Origin: Byssothecium circinans
Lineage: Eukaryota > Ascomycota > Dothideomycetes > Pleosporales > Massarinaceae
Assembly: GCA_010015675.1 (NCBI GenBank)
Contig: ML977043.1
Location: forward strand, 87,338-151,337
Reading direction: 5' to 3'
Length of the DNA: 64,000 nt
How positions within the stretch are numbered: position 1 is the first letter of the stretch; every line of letters starts with the position of its first letter. Positions 25,731-37,127 of the stretch are shown here, one piece after another. The translations under genes and the position numbers were made by a program. The notes under the pieces were generated by a model. It made no database searches. It was not told where the DNA came from and was given only the letters and a program-made list of their open reading frames with translations.

Positions 25731-26607
25731 TCAGTGCGGAAGTAAACTGCCCGATCCTGAAGGATGGAAGGAGACGGCTTTCTCGATACTGAACTCGTTG
25801 ATCCCCCAGGTCGAGTTCGATTGTCCCCAACCAGACCTTTTGACGCCGCAAATTGGTGCACCAACTATTGCACCGGCAGCGGAAGGTCCCAAGTCTTGGG
25901 ATAATAGGCTTACCGGAATCCGTACATGTCACGTTGTTGATATGCATCTGACTATGCTCGAGCTGTTTCACAACATTAAACGCATGCTCCCAGCTGGCAC
26001 TATGCACCACAGCATTCAGTCCATACGCCGAATCATTTGCCTTGGCAATAGCATCATCGTCATCTTCAGCAACATACACCGTTGCTGAAGGACCAGAATC
26101 CTCTTCGTCAAAGATGCGAGTATCTCTCGACACATTCGTCACCAGCGTAGGCTTCAGGCTCGTCTCGCTCAGGCACTCGGAACCTCCAGCGAGTAACTTT
26201 GCACCCTTGTCTTGAGCTTCTTTACGATCGTACGCGTGGTCGGCGGACTATTTCGTGAAGGCGCCTCCGGCCTTGAGCACCTTAGAGAAGATGGTGAAGA
26301 GCATGGCGACGAATTTGTCGTAGACTGCTTTATCGACTACGATGCGCTCGGTTGCAAAGCATAGTTAGCCAGGGACCAAAACAGCTTTATATACTCAGCA
26401 TTCTCGTTTGCAGACTTTAAAGAGAAGGCGGCGGGTTTGAGGAGGAGGGTCCTGCGGTAAGTGAGCGAGGTGTTGCGCCATGTTTTTGAATGCTGTGGCG
26501 GCGGCTTCGACAGCGAGGAGGGCGGTTTCTGGGGTCGAGGAGTGGACGTAGTGGCGGGGTTTTGTTTGCGTGGAGGTGATGGGCAAGACGGTGTCGTTTT
26601 CTGTGAA

Positions 26608-26643
<36 letters not shown>

Positions 26644-26649
26644 ACCCAT
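25731..26649 (-). pseudogene. Collapsed aldehyde dehydrogenase pseudogene
   Basis: Pieces of one ALDH (salicylaldehyde dehydrogenase-like) lie in order on the minus strand. The N-terminal piece (26649-26395) has ETALLAVEAAATAFK and TRRLLFKV. A stop follows, then CFATERIVVDKAVYDKF (about 26365) just after the catalytic Cys. A TAG stop lies inside the next segment (about 26250). GGSECLSETSLKPTLVTNV and DTRIFDEEDSGPSATVYVAEDDDDA come next. A frameshift follows near 25930, after which GVKRSGWGQSNSTWG, the ALDH C-terminal motif, appears in another frame. About 200 residues covering the NAD-binding fold are missing, so the gene cannot make an enzyme. A 32-G run lies within its 5' part. The call is secure; the exact limits are not. 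Confidence 0.85.
26608..26639 (+). repeat. Poly-G tract (32 G)
   Basis: An uninterrupted run of 32 G lies at the start of the ALDH pseudogene, where it would encode poly-proline on the minus strand. Such length is rare and may be mis-sized in the assembly. Confidence 0.95.
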
Positions 26650-27076
26650 GATTTCGTCGTTGTTATTGTCATCGTGATGGTTGTGTAAGAGGGGGTATAG
26701 AAGAAGCAATAGTTTTAATAATGCCTAGTATCGTGGTTCCCAAAAGGGTTAATATCGAAGTGCAAGTAATGTATAACTAATACCTACATCAACAAACCGC
26801 TCCATTTTATACAATCTCCCCTCCCCTCCCCTCAGCTCATATCCCTCGTTTCAATCTCACGTAAACCCCCCATCGTATCGCCCAAACCAAACCATACTAG
26901 ACCAGACCAGACGCCGAGATCCTACCTATCTATCCGCCGTCTACAGTACCTTGACTTTAGCTAGCTCTTACCCTTATAACGCATGCAGTATGCACTCCGA
27001 CACATTCTCATTCTCCTTCAAGGCCCAAGGCCCAAGCCACCATCCCACTGACCATCCTTCTTTCCTTAGTTCTTCA

Positions 27077-27265
27077 TCCTTGACCCCTCGTTCAAAAAGC
27101 CAAACCCTTCCCAGTACCAGAACCAGAACTAGAACCAGAACCCTCCCCACGCAAAGCGACGCAAAGCCACCTACACAGAAACAAGACAAGATACCTACAT
27201 GTTAGGCTTGCGTTACTCTAGTAGGTGAGGCACGCCTCGACTACTTAGGTAAGATGGTAGATGTT
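27077..27265 (+). repeat. Direct repeat copy A (~189 bp)
   Basis: This copy matches 27448-27636 with only scattered differences. Both contain AAAGCCAAACCCTTCC, ACCAGAACCAGAACC, CTCCCCACGCAAAGC, ACACAGAAACAAGACAAGAT and GTTACTCTAGTAGGTGAGG in the same order. It does not code. Confidence 0.9.
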
Positions 27266-27270
27266 AGATG

Positions 27271-27272
27271 TT

Positions 27273-27332
<60 letters not shown>
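27271..27332 (+). repeat. 7-bp tandem repeat (AGTAGAT)n
   Basis: About eight to nine head-to-tail copies of AGTAGAT lie directly after direct-repeat copy A and before A+T-rich sequence. Confidence 0.9.
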
Positions 27333-27333
<1 letters not shown>

Positions 27334-27447
27334 TTATTTTACTCTATAAGCTACTATCCTACTAACTATCCTTCCTTCCTTAGTTCTTAGTTCTAAGCTC
27401 TAACATCGTATCTATCAGGTCTCCCACCCTCCCACCCTTCCACTGGC

Positions 27448-27636
27448 ATCCTTGGTCCCTCGTTCAAAAGCCAAACCCTTCCTAGTACCAGAATCAAAAC
27501 CAGAACCAGAACCCTCCCCACGCAAAGCCACGCAAAGCCACCTACACAGAAACAAGACAAGATACCTGTGCGTCGAGCTTGCGTTACTCTAGTAGGTGAG
27601 GCACGCCTCGACTACCTAGGTAAGATGGTAGATGTT
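27448..27636 (+). repeat. Direct repeat copy B (~189 bp)
   Basis: This is the second copy of the block at 27077-27265, offset by 371 bp. Where copy A runs into the AGTAGAT array, copy B runs into GTTTTATGTTTTATG, so the 7-bp array expanded in or beside one copy only. Confidence 0.9.
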
Positions 27637-28021
27637 TTATGTTTTATGTTTTTTTACTTTGATAGAATTCCCCGTCTCTAGTCTCCAGTCTCCCGTCTCC
27701 CTCCCTCTTCTTTTCACTTTCAATCTTTTTTTCCCCTTTACAAAAGATATAAAATAACGTTTTTCCCCAAGTCTGTTAACTACTGTAGGTGACCATGTAC
27801 CATGTTTATGTACCATATTCCCTTTTCCCTCTCCGATAATCAAACCTACATTCCCCCCCCTCCCCGGCTGAATTTCTTTTTATACATGTTTCACTTGGGC
27901 TAAGTGATCATAGTCATATTTATACAATAATACAAGCGGCGTGACAAGGCAGATTATGTTGATTACAACAGTAGTGTACTGTACACTACTAACTAGATCA
28001 GTATATCTTGTTGCGAGCTGC

Positions 28022-29983
28022 CTACATCAAGTCCCCGTGCCCAAATGACTTTGTCCCTAAACTCTCCTTCCCATCCTCCTCCACCGTCATATCCCCCTTC
28101 TCTCCCATCACCATCCTCCTTCCCTCCTCCTCCTCCTCCCTCGCCTTATCCGTACCCGCCCGCGCCACCCCCTGCTCAAACCTCCTATGAACCAACCTCT
28201 CCAACACCGCCAACCTCCCCGGATCCGCACCCCCCAACTCCTTCAAATCCTTCAACGCAGCCACGGCCCTCGGATCCCCCATCTGCGTCGATTTGACAAT
28301 AAGATCGTCCCAAGTCGTCTCCCTCGGCACCCACCCCATGCCCCTCATCTCCTCGTAATACAGCATCGCGTCCTCGTAGTCGTAGACGTTGAGGCAGACG
28401 ATGATGAGACGGTCGTAGGTGATGGCGTCGGGCTTGATGCCGAGCTGGATCATCTCGTTGGCGAGGAACATGGCGAGTTCCTTGCGCTTGCTGCGGCCGC
28501 AGCCCGCGAGGAGAATGTTGAAGGTTTGTATGTCGGGGCCTGTGGGACAGACGGTGTGGAGCGCTTTGTAGATTTCAACGGCCGGCGTCATGTGGATGTC
28601 CTTGTCCTTGGCTCCGAAACAGCCTCGTATACATGCATTTACAGCCACGAGGGGGACTTTTCTGCCTCCCGAGGAGAGGGTTTGGAGCGTTTTGAAGGCT
28701 TCCATGGGCCGGGACTCGGATTGGGTTAGGTAGGTGATGAGCGGGTGGAGGGCTTCGGGGGCGATGCGGAGTCCCGAGTCTTGCATGATGACGACGACGG
28801 AGAAGGCGGAGAAGATGTCCGAGGCGTTGAGGTAGCATTCTATGAGGGCTTCGTAGTGGTGCGTGTTCAAAACGGTGTCGCGCTCGGTGAGGATGCGGAA
28901 TACGTCTGTGCCGAGCTTGACGTTGCCGGTGCGGGCGGCGATGGAGAGCATGTTGAGGCAGGTGCCGGTAGGCGGTTTGAGGTAGCCGGGAATAACTCGC
29001 ATGTTCCATATCAAGACTGCGGCGTCCGCCTGTGATTGTTAGCTCTTTTCCATGCGGATACAGCGAGGGAGTCTTGTTACCAGGTGTTTCTTCCCCGCGG
29101 CGTCCAGCAACTGTAACCACATGACACCCGTCAACTTGATATCCTGCCCTTCCACATTCTGCCTCAAGCTCAGCACATAAAAGGCCTCTTCAATCTCGCC
29201 AAACTCCAGCAGCATCCATATAGTTTTATCCCAAAGCCACAGCTCCACCTTGATTCTGTTCCGAATCATATCCTCCAACTTCTCCAACGCCTGTTCAAAC
29301 AGTCTGTCGCGCAGCATCCCCGCGACCACGAAATTATGCGCTCGGTCTGAGAGGTCGAACCACCGCTCCTTCATGTACTCCAAGATATCCGTCCGGAGCA
29401 TGTAATCGGAATGCACGGCCAAGGCCTCAAGCACACACTCGGCGCCCCTTCCGTCCAACTCTATGCCGTTTTCCTGCATCTCTTGGAGTATCTTGCGTAT
29501 CGCGCCCGCCGTCACGGCCTGACAGTTCGCACAGCTGTGCAGCACGGCCGTGTACATGGCTGTGTTCGGCACCTCGCGGCGGTCCTTGATCAAGATGCGT
29601 ATGATATTCATGACTTCTTCGTGTTTCCCTGCGGCGCCATCGATGCGTAGGCGGTCGTAGAGTGCGGACGTGGGGAGCTGGTGCATGGGGACATTCTCCT
29701 TGAGACTGCGGTGCGCGCTCGCCGAATCAGCTCGTTTTTGGGGGCTCATTGCACCGGCGCCATAGGTTCCGAAGACATCTCGTCCTGGTGGTGATTGTGT
29801 GGACGTGTTATATGCGCGCAATTGATGGGTTGGTCTCCGCGGTGATGCTGTGCGTGGTATTCGGTTTCGAGCTGGTGTCGCGCCTTTTCCTGCTGACGGC
29901 AGGTGAGAAGTATAGGGAAGCTGAGTGTATCTGGGACAGAGGCACCGCCATAGTGCGTCGTTTATGATGGGTCGTGGTGGCAT
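28022..29983 (-). CDS. Pentatricopeptide (PPR) protein, probably mitochondrial
   Basis: Two exons (29983-29081, 29029-28022) give 636 aa. Helix-turn-helix PPR-type repeats run over residues ~115-560. Examples are NTAMYTAVLHSCANCQAVTAG, LNTHHYEALIECYLNASD, DIQTFNILLAGCGRSKRKE and DAITYDRLIIVCLNVYDYEDAM. PPR proteins bind organellar RNA. The N-terminus (MPPRPIINDALWRCLCPR, then Arg/Ser/Thr-rich and free of acidic residues for about 60 residues) looks like a mitochondrial presequence. I prefer the ATG at 29983 because the in-frame ATG at 30013 adds MGHLDHFQSA with an acidic residue that weakens the presequence; either is possible. The C-terminal ~60 residues are Glu/Arg-rich. The intron has a GTAACA donor and GCTAAC branch point. 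The RNA target is unknown. Confidence 0.85.
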
Positions 29984-30013
29984 TGCGGATTGAAAGTGAT
30001 CGAGATGGCCCAT

Positions 30014-30583
30014 CGAAAAGTTCAGATTGAAGTTCGCGTTCCGCCGCTGGTCTGTGCAACCTCGGCCCTTGTGAGCTAACAGCTAACATACAGTAGTAGG
30101 ATGGAACGCAGTTATATAACCCCCCTCTCGAGACAGTAAAATCTCGTCCTCTATATGAAGTATTGAGCGCTGTATCCCCTTGGCTAGGTTTAACAGTATT
30201 ACTTACATCCCACTTTCCTGCTACGCCTGTGAGCATAAAGTCACCGTCGTACAATTCCCCATTCAAGAATACATCGTATGCAGCCTATATGCTACCCTAA
30301 CCTACAAGCCCGCACAGCGCAGGCCTTGAGAACCCCCTAGGAATAATCGTGAAAGAAAGAAACAACTCCCAACGCCGACTAAGGGCCGCCAACTGGGTAT
30401 AGCTGTAGCTCAAATACCAAACAAATCCTTCATTAGGCCGCAACAACAGGTGCCCTGTCAAGACATTACACAACTAGATACTTTTTCTCACATGGAGCGA
30501 GACATGCCAAACGCGTCGCATGTGTCGTTATAGTAACACAACAAAGCTAAAGAATCGAAAAGCGCGGGAGGGTCGAGCTGGCC
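30014..30583. other. Intergenic region between PPR and CDS1 genes
   Basis: No gene or repeat is recognisable. It is the 5' flank of the PPR gene and 3' flank of the CDP-diacylglycerol synthase gene. Confidence 0.45.
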
Positions 30584-32155
30584 TCACCTCTTCGCTGCTA
30601 CGCCGAGGTACTCGAGGATCTAGGAGATTGTTAGCTACGAATTCGGTATAAACTGAAGTGGAGAACTCACGTTGGGCGATAACAGGTCGTTGCTGACCAA
30701 GTGCTTTCCAAGAATCTTGACTACCTCCACTTGCTCCTCTGGCGTCAGGCCGGTGATGGCGGCTTCGATAACACTACCCACAGTCGCCCTGTTGACAGCG
30801 ATAAAGCTGGAGTAGTAGAAGAAGGCAATGGTGCCCATGATGAATTGACAGTCCATGCGGTCCGTCATACCTCCGTGGCCGGGAATGCTGTCGCCGAAAT
30901 CCTTGATCTTGAAAGTACGCTTCAGGCCAGAGGCGAAGAAACCGCCGAATGGGGCGATGAGAGAAGCAAAAGTAGCGAGTACAAAGACGTGAAACTGCAC
31001 AGGCTTGAACGTGTACTTGTTGGGAATCGGAAGGCCGGCGGGGATGAAGGGGACAGTGTATGTCTTCGGGATGAAGACGGGGTTGGGCGTGCATTCGAGG
31101 CCCGTCCAGATGTTGGCTCCGAGGTCCTATTGTTATCAGTCAAAGCTAGAGCGGTGGAGAGAGCGCCACCTACATTCACAGGGCAGATGAAGTATTTGTA
31201 CTGGGACATGAAGTGGGTCAGCAAGAAGCCGAAGATGATGGTGAAGAACCAAGCGCCGAGGAAGCCCTCCCATGTCTTCTTTGGCGAGATCTTGATCAGC
31301 GGCGTCCGGCCAAAGGTGATGCCGCATAGGTAGGCCCAGATGTCGTTTGTGATGACCATAGCCACGGGCAGGAAGAACCAGATGAAGCCTTCGAAGATGT
31401 TGTTGATGACAAAGTGCGCCTGCCCCACGATGAGGAAGAGGGCCATGTGCGTCCAGGCGAACTGGCTGAACTGGAACCGGTAGTGGCCCTTTTGCAGGGA
31501 CGAGACGAAGAAGACGAAACCTGCAGACATCAGTAAACGGCCGTCAACTCTACAGAAGAAGACATACCAATAATATACAGCATGAAGGAAATGAACCTGT
31601 GGTGGGTCGTGAGCGGTAGGAGGACCTTGTCGACCAGCAGGATGTGCTTGAAGTAGTATATCACGCTCTCGCCGTACAAGTAGTACATTGTCGTGCCCAA
31701 GAAATACCAGTTCAGCGACTTGGTAAAGCGCAGGCTTCGGGCCTTGCTAGGCACGTTGGATATGGCAATGACCTCCTTAAAGGAGATGATTTGCACGGCG
31801 GTTACGATGATGATGATGAAGATGTGGCCGGCAGAGAGGGCGAAGAAGAAGAAGCCGATCATGATGAGGGTCCATATTGTGCGCACCATGAAGTTGGCTT
31901 TCTTCTTCTCGTACTCGGTCTGCGGAGGAGGGGCTGCTGTCTGGCCCAGGGTCAGCGGGAGGTGCGGGCGAGGTGGGTAGGGGGATAGAGACGCACTGCT
32001 GCCTCCGACTTGCTGGGGGAGCCATTCTTGGTGGTGGTGGGGCTGCCTGGCTCTGAGGCGTTTTCGCTGATTTCCGACATGCTCATCGACGGCCGTCGTG
32101 CTTTGCCGTTGCTGTTGCTGTTCCGCGGGAACTTGACGCTTCGCGGTTTCGTCAT
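30584..32155 (-). CDS. CDS1: Phosphatidate cytidylyltransferase (CDP-diacylglycerol synthase)
   Basis: Five exons (32155-31997, 31940-31568, 31520-31174, 31126-30671, 30619-30584) give 456 aa, close to yeast Cds1 (457). It makes CDP-diacylglycerol from phosphatidate and CTP in the endoplasmic reticulum, the branch point to phosphatidylinositol and other phospholipids. The first ~60 residues are polar (MTKPRSVKFPRNSNSNGK). Several hydrophobic helices follow, such as FMVRTIWTLIMIGFFFFALS and LFGRTPLI-type loops ending in KKTWEGFLGAW. The family signature is complete: SGLKRTFKIKDFGDSIPG, then HGGMTDRMDCQ. The last exon is only 12 codons (ILEYLGVAAKR plus stop) and is supported by GTGAGT, a GCTAAC branch point and CTAG. 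All junctions keep the frame. Confidence 0.93.
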
Positions 32156-32518
32156 GGCTGTCTGCTCGCCGGCTGGCGGTAGATCGCTGGCGAGGCGCGG
32201 GGAGAGAGCGCAGAGGCAAATACACGTGGAACTGCTGGATTCCGAGAGCGCAGAAGGCGGGAAGTTTGCGAGGCGCACAGTGGATGTGGATAGCGGGCTA
32301 ACAGCGACCTGGGTGTGGTAGGTAGGGTAGGGCTTGGAAAATACGTCAGCGTGCCGCTCCGAGATTCGTCCTAGCTGCCCTGCACCAATGACGCTGCATG
32401 TGAATGCCCCAAAATAAAACAATACGACGCGCGACAAGACGAGACCAAACGAAGGCGACGCGTCAGACTGCGATGCGCAAGAGTTGGAGACTCTGTAGTT
32501 CAGGAATGGCACGCAAAC
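32156..32518. promoter_or_regulatory. Shared divergent promoter CDS1 / Rad26-ATRIP-like gene
   Basis: These 363 bp separate divergent start codons. The sequence is G+C-rich with no TATA box; GCGACGCGTCAG at about 32455 has an MluI-cell-cycle-box core (ACGCGT), which in fungi is bound by MBF-type factors. Its use here is inference. Confidence 0.45.
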
Positions 32519-34787
32519 ATGGACGATGACGAGTTTGACTTCTCTGGCCACGAGTTGGACGACCTGCCCGCGAACGCGCTGCAGGAACTCGAGACGACGG
32601 CCATCCAGGCGACACAACACCAAGCAAATTCACACGCCCCGGCAGACGGCTCGGACTACGGCTCTGACGACGGCGACGAAGTTATCAACCTCGACGATGC
32701 AGCCGGCGCGAGCCGCTTCAACCAGCTCCAGCAGAACCACAGCTATGCCCCCGCACACGACAGCCACAGTGGCTTCAATCATCCCCACAATGAGCTTTAT
32801 GGAGAGCCCATGGAAATGGAAGTGGAGGTGGAGGTGGAAGAAGCGCCGCGGCAGTCGCAGGCCGACCCCAATCGCATGCTTAGGCGCATCAAAGATGTAG
32901 GAATGTCATGGACGCTGGAAGAGGCGGACGCTAATGATATGATTGCAGCTCGAGCTAGAGAGGCGGAATCTCAAGCTTCAACTTCGAACCGCGACCGATG
33001 AGGCCAACAAGAAGGCGGGCGAGGCAGACAACCTCAGACGGCGCGCAGAAGCAGAGCGTCGGGACGCGGCCCAACGTCTGGCCACCGTAGAGCGACAGCA
33101 CCATGAAGCCAGGGAGCAGCTCAAGACCGAGAACGCCAACGTGAAGCGCCAGCTCGAGGCGACGGTGACGAGCAACGCCTTTGACCGGTTTGATACCGTC
33201 CGGGAAGAGCAGGAGCGGAAAACGCGACGGGCCATTCCTACGCGAAACAAGACGGCTGCTACGGCCATTGCGAGCCCCACAGCGACACCGAAAAAGGCAC
33301 ATAGAACGCGACAGGGTGATGGCTTTGACGACGATGCGCCTATGCTGTCGCCGAGCAAGCCGCGAGAGAAACTCAGGCCCGCAACACCACGACACACGCA
33401 CAAGAGAAAGCGGCAGCAGACCAACGACAGCCCCATCCCAGCGCTCCAGTTGAGCGAGTCGCGAGAGCGCATACAGCCACCCGAGCACCCGCCCTCTGCC
33501 GAGACCAAAATCGACGTTGCGCTGCTGCGGAATCTTTGGAAGGACGACACCCGCTATGCCCTCCTGCAGCGTCTGCTCGCCCACCGGTGCTCAAATGGCA
33601 GAGACCGCGTGCTCGAGGCCCTGTCCCAGCATGCATTCCCTTCACAGCCAGAGAAGAAGCTGTCTTCAGTAGTGTACGACTCGCTATCGAGTCTACGCCT
33701 CTCCCCAAGTGCACAGGAACTCGCCCTGCGCATCTGTCGCGTCTTCTTTGACCTATGGGCACAGTGTCTGCGTGAGAAGCACTACCCGCCTGTATTCTTG
33801 ATCATCGATGCATTGCACTTCATCCTAGCCTACGAGCCGGCCAGCACAGCTGTCGCGACCACCGAACAGATCATTCCACTCATCGCCGAATCAATCTACA
33901 TCGTCGCGACGCCCGTAGGCGAAGCTGCCACTTTGCAGAGAGCAGAAGCCAGAGCAGCCACTCTCTACTCACCGCAGCAGCGGCTTCTCACCTCCCAAGT
34001 CAACCTCGAGGATTGTCTTGAGCTTCTCTACCTCGTAGCCACAAGCTGCGTCTCCTCGCCCTCACCTGATGCCCTGACGCGCTTTTGGAAGACCATGCCT
34101 TACAGGGACGTTCTCCTCCTGCTCCACCGCAACCAACCGCTTCCTCAGATAAGCCTAATGTTGCGCATCCTGGCCACATCCGCACTACCCACTTCCCTCG
34201 GACCCCTAGGCATCAAGACCAAGAGCGAAGCGCAAGACCAAGCCGTCACAGAAGCCAACACCATCCAGCGACTAACCAGCATGTTCTCCGAAAAGATCGA
34301 GCCGATTCCCGACCCCGACCTCCCCTCCCCCGAGATCGTGCCAGAGGCGCAGATCTGGAAGCTCCGCATGAGGGTGCTCGACGTGCTGACACAGTTCTCC
34401 CTCACCGACCACGGCTGCGCGCGTCTCGCCGGCGATTACTACTGCATCGGTCGGCTGATCAAGTACCTGAACCACTGCGTTGCTTCTCTGTACACGCAAC
34501 CGCTCTCCCCCACACAGTCCCTCAAGATCGCAAGTATCAACGCGACTACGAAACTCATACATCACATCGTCACGCGAACGAACACGCCTGTCAAGACGAA
34601 GCTCAAGGGCGTGCAGCATGCATATCATGTCGCCTTCTCGCGGATTACTAACTCGCATAGGTTGGTGCTGGAGGCTGGGATCGAGGACTGGGTCATTGAT
34701 ATGGCGCATGAGCTTCTCGACGAGGATGTCGGGCCCGAGGAGGGCGATGCCTGCGAGGAGGTTTTTCCGAGTGGGAATAGTGTTTGA
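32519..34787 (+). CDS. DNA-damage checkpoint protein, Rad26/ATRIP (UvsD)-like
   Basis: Two exons (32519-32896, 32949-34787) give 738 aa. The acidic N-terminus MDDDEFDFSGHELDDLPANA is typical of fungal Rad26/UvsD/LCD1 proteins. A coiled coil at ~127-205 (LELERRNLKLQLRTATDEA, RRRAEAERRDAAQRL) follows, as in ATRIP, where it mediates oligomerisation and ATR binding. Residues ~210-320 are basic and low-complexity. The C-terminal ~400 residues are helical and HEAT-like (VALLRNLWKDDTRYALLQRLL, VFFDLWAQCLREKHYPPVFLI). ATRIP partners recruit the ATR kinase to RPA-coated single-stranded DNA. The intron at 32897-32948 is required to enter the coiled-coil frame; without it the frame stops after 35 more codons. 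The assignment rests on layout and N-terminal motif. Confidence 0.82.
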
Positions 34788-35995
34788 GGGTTTTGAGAGG
34801 GGTCTCTTGGGGTTGGGGGGTGTAGAGAGAGTAGAGGAGGCGTTTGTGCTTGTATATACCATGGGCTTTTCGCATTGGGGTGGCGCCCGTTGGGCGTTTG
34901 GGGATGTATATGATACCAAATGTTACTGTTACTGAACACGAACTGAACTGGATTTGCTTCTCTCTCTCTCTAGGTATATATCTCTGTATATGTATGTACC
35001 AGGTTTTACCAGTGCATACTGAGCGTATCGCCGAGAAAATGATACGAGAGACGGCGGTAAACCATACCTAACCTAACCCTACCCAAAAGGCCCTCAGTGC
35101 CACATCACCTACCCAGTCAGTCCCTTGAGCCTCCAAGGCGGGCCGAGAGGTCCTGACAGCTAGCTTGCTTGGTTCCTGAGATTGTGTTCCTTTCCCGCGA
35201 GAGACGGTGGGTGATGGGGTGGGTACGGTTGTGTAGTAGGGTGGATCTTGCGCTGCTCGGTTGATGGGGGGAGATGGGGAGGCTGGAGGGTGGAAGCGTG
35301 GACTTGGACTTGCAGGGGTTAGGGTGGGGTGGTGTGGCGTGGGGTGCGGTGGAATTTGCTGGGGTTGTTTTTTGTTTGTTGCGGGGTGTGGGATGGATGG
35401 ATGGATGGAGGGTCGTTGGGTATGAGGGATGCGGTTGGGGTCGTTTTTGTGGGGAGGGAGGTGTGGGCGTTTCCCGTCATTTAGTTTTGTTGGGGTTGGG
35501 GTTGAGGTTGAGGTAGAGGGAGCGGCTGGGAGAAGTGCGGGAGTGAAGGGCGTGGTGACGGCGTGGGACTGGGTTAGAAGGTAGGTTGGTTGGGCTGTGG
35601 GAAAGGTTTGACACTGGGTGGGTGATGAGGCACGGCGTCTCGAGAAGATATATATATGGGTAAGACGAAGACGCGCGATTTGGGACGAGGGGGAGCGTAG
35701 GCAGCGGGATTTTACGACAACACCGGGAAAGGCGATCCGGGGGAGGTGGGCGGGGTGATACAGCGAAGAAGGCGAGGCAATAGCAACAACGGGGAGTAAC
35801 AACACGAAGCGGCGGCGGTACGCAAGAACAGGAGCAACAACAGGAGCAACAACAGGAACAAAAACAGGAGGCAAAGCGGGGCGAGTGTACGAGTCACGGC
35901 GAGTTCACATAAAGAAAAGGCAACGTGTGGTGGGTGACCCGAAGGTCTGATTGTTTGTTTGTTTGTTTGAACTCCAACGCTGATAACCGACGACG

Positions 35996-36042
35996 ACCAT
36001 TGATAGAACCATTGATAGAACCATTGATAAAACCATTGAAGA
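35996..36042 (+). repeat. 12-bp tandem repeat (CCATTGATAGAA)
   Basis: Nearly four copies of CCATTGATAGAA, the last with an A change, are followed by shorter GACCA-rich words up to about 36180. Confidence 0.85.
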
Positions 36043-36513
36043 CCACCATGAAGACTACCTTGAAGACCAAGCACCACTTGTAACCCATGAGACCAACGAC
36101 CATTCCTTGCAACCATGAAACCAGCGACCATTCCTTGCAACTATAAAACTAACCAACCAACAACCGTGACCATGACAACCAACCTTTATACTGACCACCA
36201 AACCTTCACTGCAAGCTGTCATGACTGTGCGAACGGCAGGCCGCGTAACTTAATCGCTCAGATTCCACTCGACCGTTCGGGCAGCGGCAAGGTCTGAGGC
36301 AAGATGGCATCAACGACTGTGAGAGGTCACTTTACTTTGCAGCAAAGCAACATGAGAGACGTGAGCGCGGTCGAGCTATGCAGACCAAGCCGGTGCCATA
36401 CACAACCGCAGAACAGCTACCATTGTCCAGACACAAGCTCGAAAGCAAGGATGCCAGGCCTGCTGTCTGCAACTTGCAGCGTTCCTTCTCTTGACCAGTG
36501 TCCTTCTCTTGAC

Positions 36514-36515
<2 letters not shown>

Positions 36516-36550
<35 letters not shown>
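36516..36550 (+). repeat. (TG)n microsatellite, 35 bp
   Basis: This is a pure TG dinucleotide array, preceded by two copies of TGTCCTTCTCTTGACCA-like sequence. Confidence 0.97.
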
Positions 36551-36551
<1 letters not shown>

Positions 36552-36936
36552 CCAAGCAACGAACCAACCTGCAGTCCAACCACCAGCGTATGCGTGAGCG
36601 ACGGCGACGGCGGGTCTCGAAGGTCTACTACGAATGACTTCAACCTTGGCGTGTGACCATAAGTGGAGGTGAATGTTTTTTTTCTGGGTGACGTCAGTGA
36701 ATGCGCAAGGTGAGAGGCAGGAGTGAGACTCACTTTTTGTTTTGTTTTTGTTTTTGTTTTTCTGCAAGACAAGCAGTGAGTGAGTGCACAAGGTGAGAGA
36801 CAACAGGGAGACTTACTTTTTTTTTGTGTCTGGCAGGAGTGAGAGAGAAGGTTAGTAGCGAAGAGAAGTGAGTGGGTGATACATACAAGAAGGCTTCAAG
36901 GCCATAGCGGGCTCGAAGCTCAAGCAGGTGTGTGTG

Positions 36937-37127
36937 GTCGACAGTGAGGGTGACCAGTGAAGGTGACCGACAGTGAGGTAGTAGTGGTCAACAGTGAAGG
37001 TAGTCGACGGTGAGGATGGTCGACAGTGAGGGAGGTTGACAGTGAGGTTGGTCGACGGTGACGTTGGCTGACAGTGACGTTGGCTGACATTGAGGGTGGC
37101 CGGCAGTGATGCATGTTGACACTGAGG
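36937..37127 (+). repeat. Degenerate ~18-bp minisatellite
   Basis: About ten imperfect units around GGTCGACAGTGAGGTTG run head to tail, with units such as GGTCGACGGTGACGTTG and GGCTGACAGTGACGTTG. Later units drift. The array is not coding. Confidence 0.85.

Larger units (their letters stand above)
26650..28021. other. Gene-free repeat-bearing region
   Basis: Apart from the listed duplicated block and 7-bp tandem repeat, I see only pyrimidine-rich and A+T-rich non-coding sequence with CCTTCC and CTTCCTTAGTTCTT words. No gene is supported. Confidence 0.5.

Noticed and set aside
35067..35083. CCTAACCTAACCCTACC telomere-like string
   Set aside because: Too short and imperfect to claim an interstitial telomere.
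35068..35874. 268-codon minus-strand frame rich in Pro/Thr/Ser
   Set aside because: It arises from a G-rich low-complexity block; no globular segment, domain or splice context is visible.
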